Of a DNA stretch of 64,000 nucleotides, positions 11,501-20,070 are shown piece after piece. The position numbers were made by a program, and so were the translations under genes. The stretch's first letter is position 1. Every line of letters begins with the position of its first letter. The notes beneath the pieces are model-generated. The model was not told the origin of the DNA. It saw nothing but the letters and a program-made list of their open reading frames with translations, and made no database searches. Source of the DNA: Eikenella corrodens (GTDB lineage Bacteria > Pseudomonadota > Gammaproteobacteria > Burkholderiales > Neisseriaceae); NCBI RefSeq assembly GCF_003990355.1, contig NZ_CP034670.1, forward strand, positions 682,001-746,000, given 5' to 3'.

Positions 11501-11576
11501 GGCAAAAGGCTACCTGAAAATCCTTTCTTTTGCTCTTTACCAATCTTCATCGCCTGTTTTCAGGTAGCCTCTTGCC
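11501..11576. repeat. inverted AG-eikDUS pair
   Basis: Arms GGCAAAAGGCTACCTGAAAA and complement, in the divergent gap between the RTX operon and hlyD. From 11577 to 11938 I see no convincing gene. Confidence 0.6.
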
Positions 11577-11938
11577 CATCCGTACCTGTCAAACAAAAAC
11601 ACCGCTGTGCGCAGCATGAAGGCCATGCTGGCGGCAGCGGTGTTGCTGTATGGTTCGGCGGTACGGCGTGTTCGCGGGGGAATCCATTTGGGCTCCGGAT
11701 TGGGTCGTATCGGTATCGTTTATGTACGGCATGGTAGCTTGCGGGGGCGGCGGCTGGCAAGCAATTAATAATACTTTGCATATATCCGGCAGGAATATGC
11801 TATTTATTCAATCCAGCCAGATAGTTGGCTTGTTTTTCCAATCCTGCCTCCGGTGTATGGAAAGGTATGGACAGCCGGGCTAACCTGCCTTTATTCCACC
11901 TGCTCCTCCGTATCGGGCAGGAGATTGCCTGATACCTA

Positions 11939-12014
11939 GGGCTACCTGAAAAACACGGCCTGATTGGGCTGCTGCCGGGTTGGCTTGGCAGCGGTTTGGT
12001 TTTTCAGGTAGCCT
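11939..12014. repeat. inverted AG-eikDUS pair upstream of hlyD
   Basis: GGGCTACCTGAAAAA and its complement enclose a ~45-bp spacer, 130 bp before the hlyD start. The rest of the gap (12015-12146) shows no gene. Confidence 0.55.
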
Positions 12015-12146
12015 CTTGTTGCGGGTTGTGCCTTTTCGGCCCAATCAGCAGGCGGTTTGGCGTTTTATCCGCTGCCCGCTCTTTACCAAACAGCGCTTCT
12101 GGGCTAGTATCGCGCCATTCTTAATTTATCTCCCTTCTCTAAGATT

Positions 12147-13580
12147 ATGTCCCGCTTTGTCCGCCTTGGTGCCCTCCGCGATTTCCTCGGCCGCTACCGC
12201 ACCGTTTGGCGCAATGTGTGGGCTGTCCGCGACCAGCTCGACCCGCCCAAGCGCGATGCGGACGAGCTGGCTTTTCTCCCCGCCCATTTGGAGCTGACCG
12301 AAACGCCGCTTTCCGCCGCGCCGAAATGGAGTGCGCGGCTGATTATGCTGTTTGCGCTGTTGGCGCTGCTGTGGGCGTGCATCGGGCAGATGGATATTGT
12401 GGCGGTGGCTCAGGGCAAAACGGCACCGGGCGGGCGCAGCAAAACCATCCAGCCGCTGGAAACGGCGGTGGTGGAGGAAATTGCGGTGGGCAACGGCCAG
12501 CATGTGAAGGCGGGGCAGGTGTTGGTGAAGCTGGCGGCTGTGGGCTCGGACAGCGACTACACTCAGGCGGAGCAGGCTTTGCAGGCGGCAAAATTGAGCC
12601 GTTTGCGCCAGCAGGCGCTGCTCTCGGCGCTGGATAAGCATGAGCCGCCGCAGTTGCCGGCGGAAGGGGAAGAGGGTTTGCCGCCGCAGGCTTTGGCGGA
12701 GGCACAAACTTTGGTGCGCAACCAGTATCAGGCCTGGCTGGAGCAGGACGAACAGTTGCAGGCGGTGTGGCGCGGCCATCAGGCGCAGTTGCGCGAGGCG
12801 GCGGCGCAGGAGCAAAAGCTTTCGCAGCTTACAGCCATCGAGCAGCAGCGCACGGCGGATTTCAAAGACTTGCTGGCCAAACAGTTTATTTCGCAGCATG
12901 CTTATTACGAGCAGCAAAGCAAATTGATTCAATACCGTAGCGATTTGGCGGCGCAGCGCAACCGTTTGCAGCAAATCCGCGAGAGCCTGCGCGAAACGGA
13001 ACAGCAGCGCCGTTTGAACAGCCAAACCCTGCGCCGCGACACATTGGATGCGCTGCGCCAGGCGGAAGAACAAATTGCCCAGCTGTCGGCGCAAACCGGC
13101 AAGGCACGCCAGCGGCAGCAGTGGATGACGCTCACTTCGCCGGTGGACGGCACGGTGCAGCAGCTGGCCACGCACACTGTGGGCGGGGTGGTAACGGCGG
13201 CACAGCCGATTATGGTGGTGGTGCCGGACGAAGAGCAAATGGAAATCGAGGCGCTGCTGCCCAACCGCGATATCGGCTTTGTGCGCGCCGGCCAGCCGGT
13301 GGTGGTGAAAGTGGAAGCTTTCCCCTACACCCACTACGGCTACCTCACCGGCAAGGTGAAGAGCGTGAGTTTTGATGCCGTTGAGCATCAGCAGCTGGGC
13401 TTGGTGTTTGCCGTATTGATCACGCTGGATCAGGATTATTTGGTGATCGACGGCCAAAAAGTGAAGCTCACCGGCGGCATGAATGTGAGCGCGGAAATCA
13501 AAACCGGCCGCCGCCGCGTAATCGATTATTTGATCAGCCCCCTGCAGACCAAGGTTCAGGAGAGCCTGAAAGAGCGTTGA
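12147..13580 (+). CDS. HlyD-family periplasmic adaptor of type I secretion
   Basis: 477 residues, the usual length for HlyD. A cytoplasmic N-terminus is followed by one transmembrane helix (about residues 63-80), a lipoyl-like half-motif (GKTAPGGRSKTIQPLE), a long Gln/Ala/Arg-rich coiled-coil hairpin (~140-320), the second lipoyl half, and a beta-barrel ending in a conserved-type C-terminus (GGMNVSAEIKTGRRRVIDYL). HlyD bridges the ABC exporter and the TolC-type channel. It is divergent from the RTX-lipase operon and 300 bp upstream of the outer-membrane channel gene, while its ABC partner is 8 kb away on the other strand. The antisense strand carries a long open frame that is only a shadow. 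Confidence 0.93.
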   Translation: MSRFVRLGALRDFLGRYRTVWRNVWAVRDQLDPPKRDADELAFLPAHLELTETPLSAAPKWSARLIMLFALLALLWACIGQMDIVAVAQGKTAPGGRSKTIQPLETAVVEEIAVGNGQHVKAGQVLVKLAAVGSDSDYTQAEQALQAAKLSRLRQQALLSALDKHEPPQLPAEGEEGLPPQALAEAQTLVRNQYQAWLEQDEQLQAVWRGHQAQLREAAAQEQKLSQLTAIEQQRTADFKDLLAKQFISQHAYYEQQSKLIQYRSDLAAQRNRLQQIRESLRETEQQRRLNSQTLRRDTLDALRQAEEQIAQLSAQTGKARQRQQWMTLTSPVDGTVQQLATHTVGGVVTAAQPIMVVVPDEEQMEIEALLPNRDIGFVRAGQPVVVKVEAFPYTHYGYLTGKVKSVSFDAVEHQQLGLVFAVLITLDQDYLVIDGQKVKLTGGMNVSAEIKTGRRRVIDYLISPLQTKVQESLKER

Positions 13581-13610
13581 TGCCCGGCCGGACGAGCAGG
13601 TAAGGCTGTT

Positions 13611-13702
13611 GAGGCTACCTGAAAGCCTAAGCTTCAACGGCGTTAAAACGGCCGGCAGCCGAAATATGCGCCCGATAGCTGCCTGGGTTTTCAGGTAGCC
13701 CA
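13611..13702 (+). terminator. inverted AG-eikDUS pair behind hlyD
   Basis: GAGGCTACCTGAAAG and TTTTCAGGTAGCC face each other 30 bp after the hlyD stop. A second pair in the opposite order follows at 13737-13800. Between them they fill the gap to the TolC-type gene. Confidence 0.5.
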
Positions 13703-13736
13703 ATGACCGGATTCTGGCCGCGTTGAGGCTGATGCT

Positions 13737-13800
13737 TTTCAGGTAGCCTGTCTGTTCGGCGATGATTAATTACCCGCTTCCCGAAAAGGCTACCTGAAAG
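13737..13800. repeat. second AG-eikDUS pair between hlyD and the TolC-type gene
   Basis: TTTTCAGGTAGCCT and AGGCTACCTGAAAG with a ~35-bp spacer, 80 bp before the outer-membrane channel gene. Confidence 0.5.
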
Positions 13801-13879
13801 TTGTTCGGCACAGACAACCTCTCCCGCTTATCCTCTAAATGCTGAGTTTTCCCAACCATTCATCCCAATCTTATCCACC

Positions 13880-15421
13880 ATGTTCCGCCCTCCCCTATCC
13901 CGTCTCTGTTTCACCCTGTGCCTGCTGATCGGCTGTGCCGCGCCGGCATATGCCTTCGACCTGATTCAGGCCTTCGAGGCGGCACAGCAGCATTCGGCGG
14001 AATATGCCGCCGCACAATACGGCTATCAAGCGGAAATCGAACAAAAAGCGCAGGCAAGGGCGCCGCTGCTGCCCCAAATCAGCGCCAATGCGCTGTATCA
14101 ACGCCAACCGGCCTCGCTTTCCAGCAACACCGTGAGCCACGGTTGGGGCATACAGGCCAGCCAAGTATTGTTTGACCGCTCGCTGTGGGCGCAATACCGC
14201 CAAGGGCGGCAAGCGGCGCAACAGGCCGCGGCCAAATTGCAGCGCAGCGGCGATGATTTGCTGTTTCAGGTAGCCCAAGCCTATTGCGAGGTTTTGCAGC
14301 AGCAGGACACTTGGGCAGCCATCCGGCAAGAGAAAGCCGCCTACTTCCGCCAAATGCAGCAGGCACGCGCCGCCTTTGAAAAAGGTGCGGCCACGCGGGT
14401 GGACATCGAAGAAGCCCGCGCCGGCTACGATGCTGCGCTGGCCAAAGAAATCACCACCGTCAGCCGGCTGGAACTGGCACGCAGCACATTAGACAACCTC
14501 ACCGGCCTGGACTCGCGCCAAATCGAGCCGTTACGCCCCGGCGAATTGCCCGATTGGTTGCAACAAAAGGAAAACTACTGGCAAGATTTGGCCGAACGGC
14601 ATAATCCGCAATGGATCGAGCAACGCTGGGCCTGGCAGCAGGCGCGCAGCAGCCGCGAAGCCGCCCAAGGCAGCCGTTGGCCGCGCCTCACCCTCAACGG
14701 CGGCTATCAAGACCACCACAACACTCAAAGCTACGGCCGTGCAGACCAGCACTACCGAAGCAAAGGCGGCAGCGTTACCCTGCAACTGAATCTGCCGCTA
14801 TACGACGGCGGCCAAACCAACAGCCGTATCCGAGAAACCACTGCCCGCGAATTGCAGCAGCACGAATTGCTTACCGCCACCGAGCGCCAAGTGCGGCAGG
14901 CGGTGCGCCAAGCCTACCTCGATGCCTACGGCCACCAATACCGCATCCTCGCCCAGCAGCGCCTATTAGAAAGCAACCGCGCCAAACTGGAATCCACCCG
15001 TTTGGGGCGGCAAGTGGGCGTGCGCAGCCTGCTGGAAGAACTGCAGGCACAACAAGCTGCCGCCGATGCCGAACAGCAACTGGCACAGGCACGCTACGGC
15101 TATGTCTTGGCCTATATGCGGCTGCTGAAAGAATCCGGCGTGCTGGGGGAGGCTGCCCGGCAGCAGCAGCTGCGCCGCGAATTGTTTGCCGGTAATCCGA
15201 AAGCCCGCCGTGCAAGCACTCCGGCCAATCCTGCCATCCCCGCCACACAGCATCTTCCCCGCCAAGCAGACGGAACAACTGGTGTTTTCTCCACATCTAC
15301 CGATGCCCCACCGCCGCTGGCAAACGAATCGGCTGCCGGTGAAGATATATCTTCTCTGCAGACGGATAAGCAACCATCCCGCCCGGCCGCGCAACGCCGC
15401 CGCCCTACCAACCGACGCTAA
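13880..15421 (+). CDS. TolC-family outer membrane channel
   Basis: 513 residues with a clear signal peptide (hydrophobic core ending CAAPAYA). The mature part opens with FDLIQAFEAAQQHSAEYAAA, typical of the first TolC coiled-coil repeat, and has the two-fold repeat of long Gln/Ala/Arg-rich helices expected of outer-membrane efflux proteins. The C-terminal ~70 residues after the second helical repeat are Pro/Ala/Arg-rich and disordered, which many TolC homologues lack. It lies directly downstream of hlyD in the same direction, and so is the probable exit duct for the RTX proteins. Confidence 0.92.
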   Translation: MFRPPLSRLCFTLCLLIGCAAPAYAFDLIQAFEAAQQHSAEYAAAQYGYQAEIEQKAQARAPLLPQISANALYQRQPASLSSNTVSHGWGIQASQVLFDRSLWAQYRQGRQAAQQAAAKLQRSGDDLLFQVAQAYCEVLQQQDTWAAIRQEKAAYFRQMQQARAAFEKGAATRVDIEEARAGYDAALAKEITTVSRLELARSTLDNLTGLDSRQIEPLRPGELPDWLQQKENYWQDLAERHNPQWIEQRWAWQQARSSREAAQGSRWPRLTLNGGYQDHHNTQSYGRADQHYRSKGGSVTLQLNLPLYDGGQTNSRIRETTARELQQHELLTATERQVRQAVRQAYLDAYGHQYRILAQQRLLESNRAKLESTRLGRQVGVRSLLEELQAQQAAADAEQQLAQARYGYVLAYMRLLKESGVLGEAARQQQLRRELFAGNPKARRASTPANPAIPATQHLPRQADGTTGVFSTSTDAPPPLANESAAGEDISSLQTDKQPSRPAAQRRRPTNRR

Positions 15422-15521
15422 TCACGCAACATTAACGATATCCTGTTAACTCCTATGTAGAAACCAACCAAATGGCTTTACGGCGGTATGGGTGAGGCTG
15501 GTGTTTTTGTGCATGTTCATG

Positions 15522-15540
15522 CCAGTATTATAAATACTGG
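15522..15540. repeat. 19-bp palindrome CCAGTATTATAAATACTGG
   Basis: A perfect 8-bp inverted repeat with a 3-bp centre, about 100 bp after the TolC-type stop codon. It is not followed by a T run. It could be a weak terminator or a protein-binding site; nothing else in the 15422-15594 gap looks functional. Confidence 0.35.
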
Positions 15541-15594
15541 AAACAACGCTACTGTTTCCTACATCCTTGATGAATGGTGTTACCTGAAACCGAA

Positions 15595-15642
15595 CTACAA
15601 ATATTGTTTGCTTAAATACACGGTCACGAGCAGGCTGACGGG
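15595..15642 (-). pseudogene. 16-codon remnant of a sensor kinase 3' end
   Basis: On the minus strand this reads PVSLLVTVYLSKQYL plus stop. It matches the last residues of the histidine kinase ending at 17760 (GLLVSVYLSKQYL plus stop) in both protein and DNA. No more of the gene is present, so it is an isolated tail left by duplication or replacement of the kinase region. Confidence 0.7.
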
Positions 15643-15660
15643 AGTTTTGAGGCTGTTAAA

Positions 15661-15672
15661 AAGCAGCCTGCA
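15661..15672. repeat. foreign-dialect uptake word AAGCAGCCTGCA
   Basis: An exact copy of the 12-mer known as the AA-king3 DUS dialect. The surrounding GTTAAAAAGCAGCCTGCACTTT recurs at about 24961-24981 beside the Rhs fragment, pointing to a shared imported source. Confidence 0.5.
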
Positions 15673-15764
15673 CTTTATTCAGATAGCTTGAAGGGTGGGT
15701 GCCTGAAAACTGAAAACCGTGTGTACCGCACCCTCCCTACCCATGCGGGCTACGCTTGCTGCCC

Positions 15765-15887
15765 GATTGGCAGCTGCCCGCCGTTGCCCTCTATGCCGTA
15801 ACGCCCCACCGCGTGCAAACCGCCCGTACCGCCGCCGTGTTGCGGATTTTGCAGGAGAGCTTTGCGGAGGAGGCGGAGGCTACCTGA
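15765..15887 (+). pseudogene. remnant of the 3' end of a LysR-type regulator
   Basis: The frame reads DWQLPAVALYAVTPHRVQTA, then RTAAVLRILQESF, and stops at 15885-15887. The pattern of LP(x)xALY followed by a basic residue and a final helix is typical of the C-terminus of LysR effector domains. No start or DNA-binding domain is present. The stop codon is supplied by the DUS word (ACCTGA) overlapping its end, and a Correia element follows 4 bp later. Confidence 0.55.
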
Positions 15888-15891
15888 AAAA

Positions 15892-15997
15892 TATAGTGGA
15901 TTAAATTTAAATCAGGACAAGGCGGCGAGCCGCAGACAGTACAAATAGTACGGCAAGGCGAGACAACGCTGTACTGGTTTAAATTTAATTCACTATA
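15892..15997. repeat. Correia repeat enclosed element (short form)
   Basis: 106 bp with TATAGTGGATTAAATTTAAA at one end and the complement of TATAGTGAATTAAATTTAAA at the other. The interior holds GACAAGGCGGCGAGCCGCAG and TACGGCAAGGCGAGAC. This is the internally deleted form of the Neisseria Correia/NEMIS element. The stretch 15998-16214 shows a frame open to a stop at about 16144, without a recognisable product. Confidence 0.85.
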
Positions 15998-16214
15998 CGT
16001 GGAGGTGCAGAACAGCGCTGATTATCCGCGTGGGCAGGCAGTGGCCCGGCTCAACGGAGAAGCTTGCTCGGAAGCAGCCGCAAGATGGTGGCCGAATTGG
16101 TTGGGCGTTGGCGGAAATGATATGATGGGCAACCGTTATCCATAACGGCACTGCCGCAGACTTTTATCAAGTCAGCCTGCATAAAATATCAATGTAATAA
16201 AAGGGAAGAATACG

Positions 16215-16529
16215 ATGTTATTGAGCAATATTGAAACTGTTCCCGGCCGCAACGTCGTCCGCCATTTGGGATTGGTTCAGGGTTCGACCGTGCGCGCCAA
16301 ACACGTCGGCCGGGATTTTATGGCGGGCTTGAAAAACCTGGTTGGCGGCGAACTGAAGGGCTACACCGAGCTTTTAAACGAAGCCCGTGATGAGGCGATT
16401 GCACGCATGGTCGAACAGGCGCATCAGGCCGGGGTCAATGCGGTGGTAAATGTGCGTTTTTCCACCGCATCCGTAGCGGCAGGGGCTGCCGAAATCTTTG
16501 CCTACGGTACAGCTGTGGTTTTGGAATAG
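16215..16529 (+). CDS. YbjQ-family (UPF0145) protein
   Basis: 104 residues, full length for the family (small proteins that form pentamers; function unproven). Family features are VPGRNVVRHLGLVQGSTVRA near the N-terminus, the central DFMAGLKNLVGGELKGY, and the C-terminal GVNAVVNVRF and EIFAYGTAV. A Shine-Dalgarno (AAGGGAAG) precedes the ATG. A related membrane-anchored gene follows 9 bp downstream, so the two form an operon. The pair ends in a hairpin of Neisseria-dialect uptake words, suggesting acquisition from Neisseria. Confidence 0.9.
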   Translation: MLLSNIETVPGRNVVRHLGLVQGSTVRAKHVGRDFMAGLKNLVGGELKGYTELLNEARDEAIARMVEQAHQAGVNAVVNVRFSTASVAAGAAEIFAYGTAVVLE

Positions 16530-16538
16530 GAGGCTGCG

Positions 16539-17027
16539 ATGTCGAACGACAACGATGGTTTCTCCATTATCCTGCTGCTGGTGTACCTGTGGCCGATTTG
16601 GCTGCTGCTGATCACCTATTTCACCGGCCGCCATATTGAGCGGAAACATTATGCCGATATAGAGGCGCGGGAAGCTGCACTGCGGCATATTATGGTGATT
16701 GCCGTTAAAAAACCGCCGCAGGATTTCAGCGGCGGGGAATTGGTTTATGCGGGAGTTGTGGTTTCCAGCGATTATTTCCGCCGTATGCTGGCAGCGTTCC
16801 GTAATTTCTTCGGCGGCAATATCCGCAGCTACGAAACCTTGCTCGACCGCGCACGGCGCGAAGCCGTACTGCGCCTAAAAGAACAGGCTGCAGCGAAAGG
16901 GGCAAATGCCGTGTTGAACTTCAAATTGGAAACGGCCTCTTTGGACAATATCTATCAACCGCAACAAGGTGGCGTGGTAGGTACGGTTGAAGTTTTGGCT
17001 TATGGCACGGCAGGACGGTTGTCTTAG
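16539..17027 (+). CDS. membrane-anchored YbjQ-family protein
   Basis: 162 residues. An N-terminal hydrophobic helix (about residues 7-27, IILLLVYLWPIWLLLITYF) is followed by a short linker and a YbjQ-like domain: VYAGVVVSSDYFRRMLAAFR, GGNIRSYETLLDRARREA, GANAVLNFKLET and EVLAYGTA. It appears to be a paralogue of the gene just upstream with an added membrane anchor. Function unknown. Confidence 0.85.
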   Translation: MSNDNDGFSIILLLVYLWPIWLLLITYFTGRHIERKHYADIEAREAALRHIMVIAVKKPPQDFSGGELVYAGVVVSSDYFRRMLAAFRNFFGGNIRSYETLLDRARREAVLRLKEQAAAKGANAVLNFKLETASLDNIYQPQQGGVVGTVEVLAYGTAGRLS

Positions 17028-17061
17028 CCGGTTTAGTCCCCGCATCATTGATGCCAAGAAT

Positions 17062-17094
17062 GAAAGGCCGTCTGAAAAGTTCAGACGGCCTTTT
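17062..17094 (+). terminator. terminator made of Neisseria AG-DUS words
   Basis: AGGCCGTCTGAA (17065-17076) faces TTCAGACGGCCT (17080-17091), followed by TTTTG. The word is the Neisseria AG-DUS dialect, unlike the Eikenella words around it. It sits 35 bp after the second YbjQ gene. Confidence 0.75.
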
Positions 17095-17198
17095 GTTCTT
17101 GGTCAAACCGGATTACAGCAAGCATCGTGTGGGCAGTTATGCCCATATACTCTCTTTCAGGTAGCCCTCTTTCAGGCTACTTGAAAACGTTGGGTTTG

Positions 17199-17633
17199 CT
17201 AACCCAGCCTACCCGCTAAATTAGATAAAAGTGCGTTATATACAATATCGTCTATTGTGGATTTCGGGGTGAAATTTACAACCATGTATTTAATCTCGTT
17301 AATAATTCTTATGCTTATATCTTTACCACTCATAATGGCATTAATAGTATCTATAGTGGCAATTTGAACGGCATATGAATTCCCCCTAAAAATTGAAATA
17401 CAAAGCTCTAATGCATTAGAAAAATTTTTAGTATCAGACAGTATGCTAATAAGTGCTAAATACCATAGTTCGTTTTTTTGACTCTGCAAGATATCGAATA
17501 AATGCTTCCATTCAGCATCGTTAAATTTATTTAAAATATCAATAGCATCAAGTATTAAATAATCATACCAATAATTATCAAACTCTCCCCTATATTTGGA
17601 TAGTATGTTATCTAATTCAAATATGTGCTCCAT
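17199..17633 (-). CDS. AT-rich orphan protein, helical, function unknown
   Basis: 144 residues if started at the ATG at 17633 (MEHIFELDNIL); a 17-codon upstream extension is less convincing. The protein is acidic and predicted almost wholly helical, with regularly spaced helices (WKHLFDILQSQKNELWYLAL, then ALELCISIFRGNSYAVQI) reminiscent of HEAT-like repeats seen in some immunity proteins. Composition is clearly richer in A+T than its neighbours, suggesting transfer. No partner toxin lies beside it. Family not recognised. Confidence 0.6.
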   Translation of the reverse strand: MEHIFELDNILSKYRGEFDNYWYDYLILDAIDILNKFNDAEWKHLFDILQSQKNELWYLALISILSDTKNFSNALELCISIFRGNSYAVQIATIDTINAIMSGKDISIRIINEIKYMVVNFTPKSTIDDIVYNALLSNLAGRLG

Positions 17634-17718
17634 ATAAAACCTATATTTATATTGTTTGAAGACCAACAGGCGCAGAGCGGGCATAAATACCCACTCTGCA
17701 AAAATCTGGCAATTATCG

Positions 17719-17758
17719 TTTTTCAGGTAGCATTTAATGAAGAGGCTACCTGAAAAAC
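17719..17758 (-). terminator. inverted AG-eikDUS pair behind the sensor kinase
   Basis: GTTTTTCAGGTAG and AGGCTACCTGAAAAAC form a hairpin that touches the stop codon of the kinase gene at 17760. Confidence 0.6.
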
Positions 17759-17759
17759 G

Positions 17760-19100
17760 CTACAAATATTGTTTGCTCAGATACACGCTCACGAGCAGGC
17801 CGCTGGGGTGGTGGGGGCTTTGGGCCAGTTCGATGCGGCCGCCGTGGCGTTCGGCGATGGTGCGGGCGATGGAGAGGCCGAGGCCGGTGCCTTCCTGGCC
17901 GCTGCCGAGGATGCGGTAGAAGGGGTCGAACACGCGGCTGCGTTCGGCGGGGGGGATGCCGGGGCCGTTGTCTTCGATGCGGAAGATGATGTGGCCGGGG
18001 GTTTCTTCGGCGCTTAAGTCGATTTGACTGCCGGGCGGGGTGTAGCGGATGGCGTTGTCGGCCAGGGTTTTGACGAGGGTGTAAAGGTCGGCTTCGTTGG
18101 CGTGGAAGACGGGGTTGTCGGGGCTGGATACGCCGAGGTCTTGCTCTTTGGCTTCGGCCAGGGGAAGGAGGTCTTCGATCACGCTGCGGAAGAGGTCTTG
18201 GCTGGACAGGTGCTCTTGGGGGCGCTGGGCTTCGGGGGCTTGGGCGCGGGAGAGGGAGAGGAGTTGCTCGAGCAGGCGGCGGTTGCGGTGGATGCCTTGC
18301 AGGAGGCTGGCGAGCTGGCCGGCGGCGGGTTCGGGCAGGCTGTTGGCGGCCAGGCGTTCGGCTTGCAGGGAAAGGGCGGTCATGGGGCTGCGCAGTTCGT
18401 GGGCGGCATCGGCGATGAAGCGCTGTTGCTGCTGAATGGCTTGGTGGGTGCGCTCGAGCAGGCGGTTAATGGCTTGGATGAAGCCGCGGATTTCGTTGGG
18501 GATGTTTTCGGTGCTCAGGGGGGCGAGGTCGCTGCTGCGGCGCGCTTCGAGGCTTTGGGAAAGGCGGTGCACGGGCTGCATGGTGCGGCGGACGATGAAG
18601 ATGGTGAGCAGGATGCTGAGGGGGGCGAGCAGGATGAGCGGCAGGGCGCTGCTCCAGGCGGCGCGTTCGGCCATGTCTTCGCGGAAGTCGTTTTCTTGGA
18701 GCACGGCGACGGGCCCTTGGGGGGTGTGTCGAATGTAGGCGCGGTAGGTGTCGTCGCCATCGGGCTCTTGGAAGGTGTGTAGGCCTTCGGGCAAGTTGGC
18801 GGGGAGGGTGATGTGGTCGTCATCATCGTCGTCGCTATCGCGGCTTCGGGCGCGTTCGCCGGCGGGGGTTTGGATGCGGATGTGGGCGTCGCGCTGGCTT
18901 TCGGTGTTTTCAGGTAGCCTGTTGGGGTCGATGTGGGCGGCGATTTGGCGCAGGAGGTCGTCTTGCAGTTTGTTGGTGCTGCGGTAGCTGTCGTAAAAGG
19001 CAAAGCCGCCGGCTAGGAGTGCGGCGAGCAGCAGGGCGGCGCTGAGCGCGGCGGCCAGGCGCAGCTGGATGGAGTGGCGGAAGGGGATGGGGAGGCGCAT
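17760..19100 (-). CDS. two-component sensor histidine kinase (QseC/PmrB-like)
   Basis: 446 residues. Transmembrane helices lie at about 14-35 and 151-171, enclosing a periplasmic sensor loop. HAMP, then the DHp helix with the phosphoacceptor in FIADAAHELRSPMTAL (His234), then the ATPase domain with N-box LADNAIRYTP (Asn349), DNGPGI (377-382) and GTGLGLS (404-410). The sensor loop holds an unusual acidic run, Asp88 and Asp90-95, which might bind cations (inference). Its gene follows the response regulator by 90 bp. A DUS word lies inside the coding region (NRLPEN). The last 16 codons recur as a remnant at 15595. Confidence 0.93.
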   Translation of the reverse strand: MRLPIPFRHSIQLRLAAALSAALLLAALLAGGFAFYDSYRSTNKLQDDLLRQIAAHIDPNRLPENTESQRDAHIRIQTPAGERARSRDSDDDDDDHITLPANLPEGLHTFQEPDGDDTYRAYIRHTPQGPVAVLQENDFREDMAERAAWSSALPLILLAPLSILLTIFIVRRTMQPVHRLSQSLEARRSSDLAPLSTENIPNEIRGFIQAINRLLERTHQAIQQQQRFIADAAHELRSPMTALSLQAERLAANSLPEPAAGQLASLLQGIHRNRRLLEQLLSLSRAQAPEAQRPQEHLSSQDLFRSVIEDLLPLAEAKEQDLGVSSPDNPVFHANEADLYTLVKTLADNAIRYTPPGSQIDLSAEETPGHIIFRIEDNGPGIPPAERSRVFDPFYRILGSGQEGTGLGLSIARTIAERHGGRIELAQSPHHPSGLLVSVYLSKQYL

Positions 19101-19190
19101 GGAGGTTTAAGGTTTATTAATGTTCTGATTTTAAGCCGCTTGCCGGATTTCAGGTAGCCTTATGGGGTGGCGGTGATGAGCGGCATGAGT

Positions 19191-19868
19191 TCAATCCGGC
19201 TGGGGTTCTTTGGGCACCATCCAGCCGACGCCGCGGATGTTTTTAATGTGTTCTTTGCCGATTTTTTTGCGCAGGGTGTGGATGAGGTAGTCGATGGCGT
19301 TGCTTTCCACTTCTTCGCCCCAGCCGTAGATTTTGTCTTCGAGGCTGCTGCGGGAAAGGATGGTGCCGGGGCGTTGGAGCAGGGCTTCGAGGATGGCGAA
19401 TTCTTTGTTGCTCAATGCAACGGGTTTGCTCTGGCCGGTGATTGCCACTTGGTGGGCGGCGGGGTTGAGGGTGAGGGCGCCGTTGCTCAGCAGGGGGCTG
19501 GTGCGTTGGTGTTGGCGGCGCAGGACGGCGCGGATGCGGGCTTGCAATTCGGCCATGTCGAAGGGTTTGATTAGGTAGTCGTCGGCGCCACCGTCGAGGC
19601 CGGAGAGGCGGCTGTGTAGGTCGTCGCGGGCGGTGAGAATGAGCACGGGGGTGGGGTTGCCGCTGCCGCGCAGCTGCTGCAATACGTCGAGGCCGTCTTG
19701 GCCGGGCAGGCCGAGGTCGAGCAGGATGAGGTCGTAGCTTTGGCTGCCGAAGGCGGTAACGGCGGTGCGGCCGTTATTGATCCAATCTACGGCGTAGCCG
19801 CTGTCTTTGAGGTTGCCGGCTACGGCGTCGGCAATCATGGTGTCGTCTTCGATGAGGAGGATGCGCAT
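19191..19868 (-). CDS. OmpR/QseB-family response regulator
   Basis: 225 residues. The receiver domain has acidic Asp8/Asp9, phosphoacceptor Asp51 (LILLDLGLPG), Thr79 and Lys101. The C-terminal winged helix carries ILEALLQRPGTILSRSSLED and VESNAIDYLIHTLRKKIG, typical of the QseB/PmrA branch of OmpR regulators. It pairs with the kinase encoded next and should act as a DNA-binding transcription factor. Regulated genes cannot be read from the window. Confidence 0.93.
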   Translation of the reverse strand: MRILLIEDDTMIADAVAGNLKDSGYAVDWINNGRTAVTAFGSQSYDLILLDLGLPGQDGLDVLQQLRGSGNPTPVLILTARDDLHSRLSGLDGGADDYLIKPFDMAELQARIRAVLRRQHQRTSPLLSNGALTLNPAAHQVAITGQSKPVALSNKEFAILEALLQRPGTILSRSSLEDKIYGWGEEVESNAIDYLIHTLRKKIGKEHIKNIRGVGWMVPKEPQPD

Positions 19869-19975
19869 GGCGGTTTGGCTTGGGGTGGGTGGGGGTATGG
19901 TGGCAGTATAGCAGGCGTGAATTAGGGGGAAATTAGGGCGGGAAGGTTTGGGCTTGGCAGCAACTTTGCGCTGCT

Positions 19976-20021
19976 ATGTTTTCAGGTAGCCTCCATATCG
20001 GAAGGGCTACCTGAAAACATA
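19976..20021 (-). terminator. inverted AG-eikDUS pair behind hldD
   Basis: A perfect 16-bp stem, ATGTTTTCAGGTAGCC and its complement, about 50 bp past the hldD stop. A TATAGTAGATTGAAATCAGA at 20034 resembles a lone Correia end. Confidence 0.65.
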
Positions 20022-20070
20022 AGTGCAACTAAGTATAGTAGATTGAAATCAGAATGCTACGGTGTGGCGC

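Noticed and set aside
12126..13703. 525-codon open frame antisense to hlyD
   Set aside because: It mirrors the high-GC third-position pattern of hlyD, has low-complexity His/Arg/Gln composition and no family resemblance.
16000..16146. Open plus-strand frame after the Correia element
   Set aside because: No start with a ribosome site and no recognisable protein; too short to support.
18024..18782. 252-codon frame antisense to the sensor kinase
   Set aside because: The minus strand carries all kinase motifs; the plus frame is a shadow.
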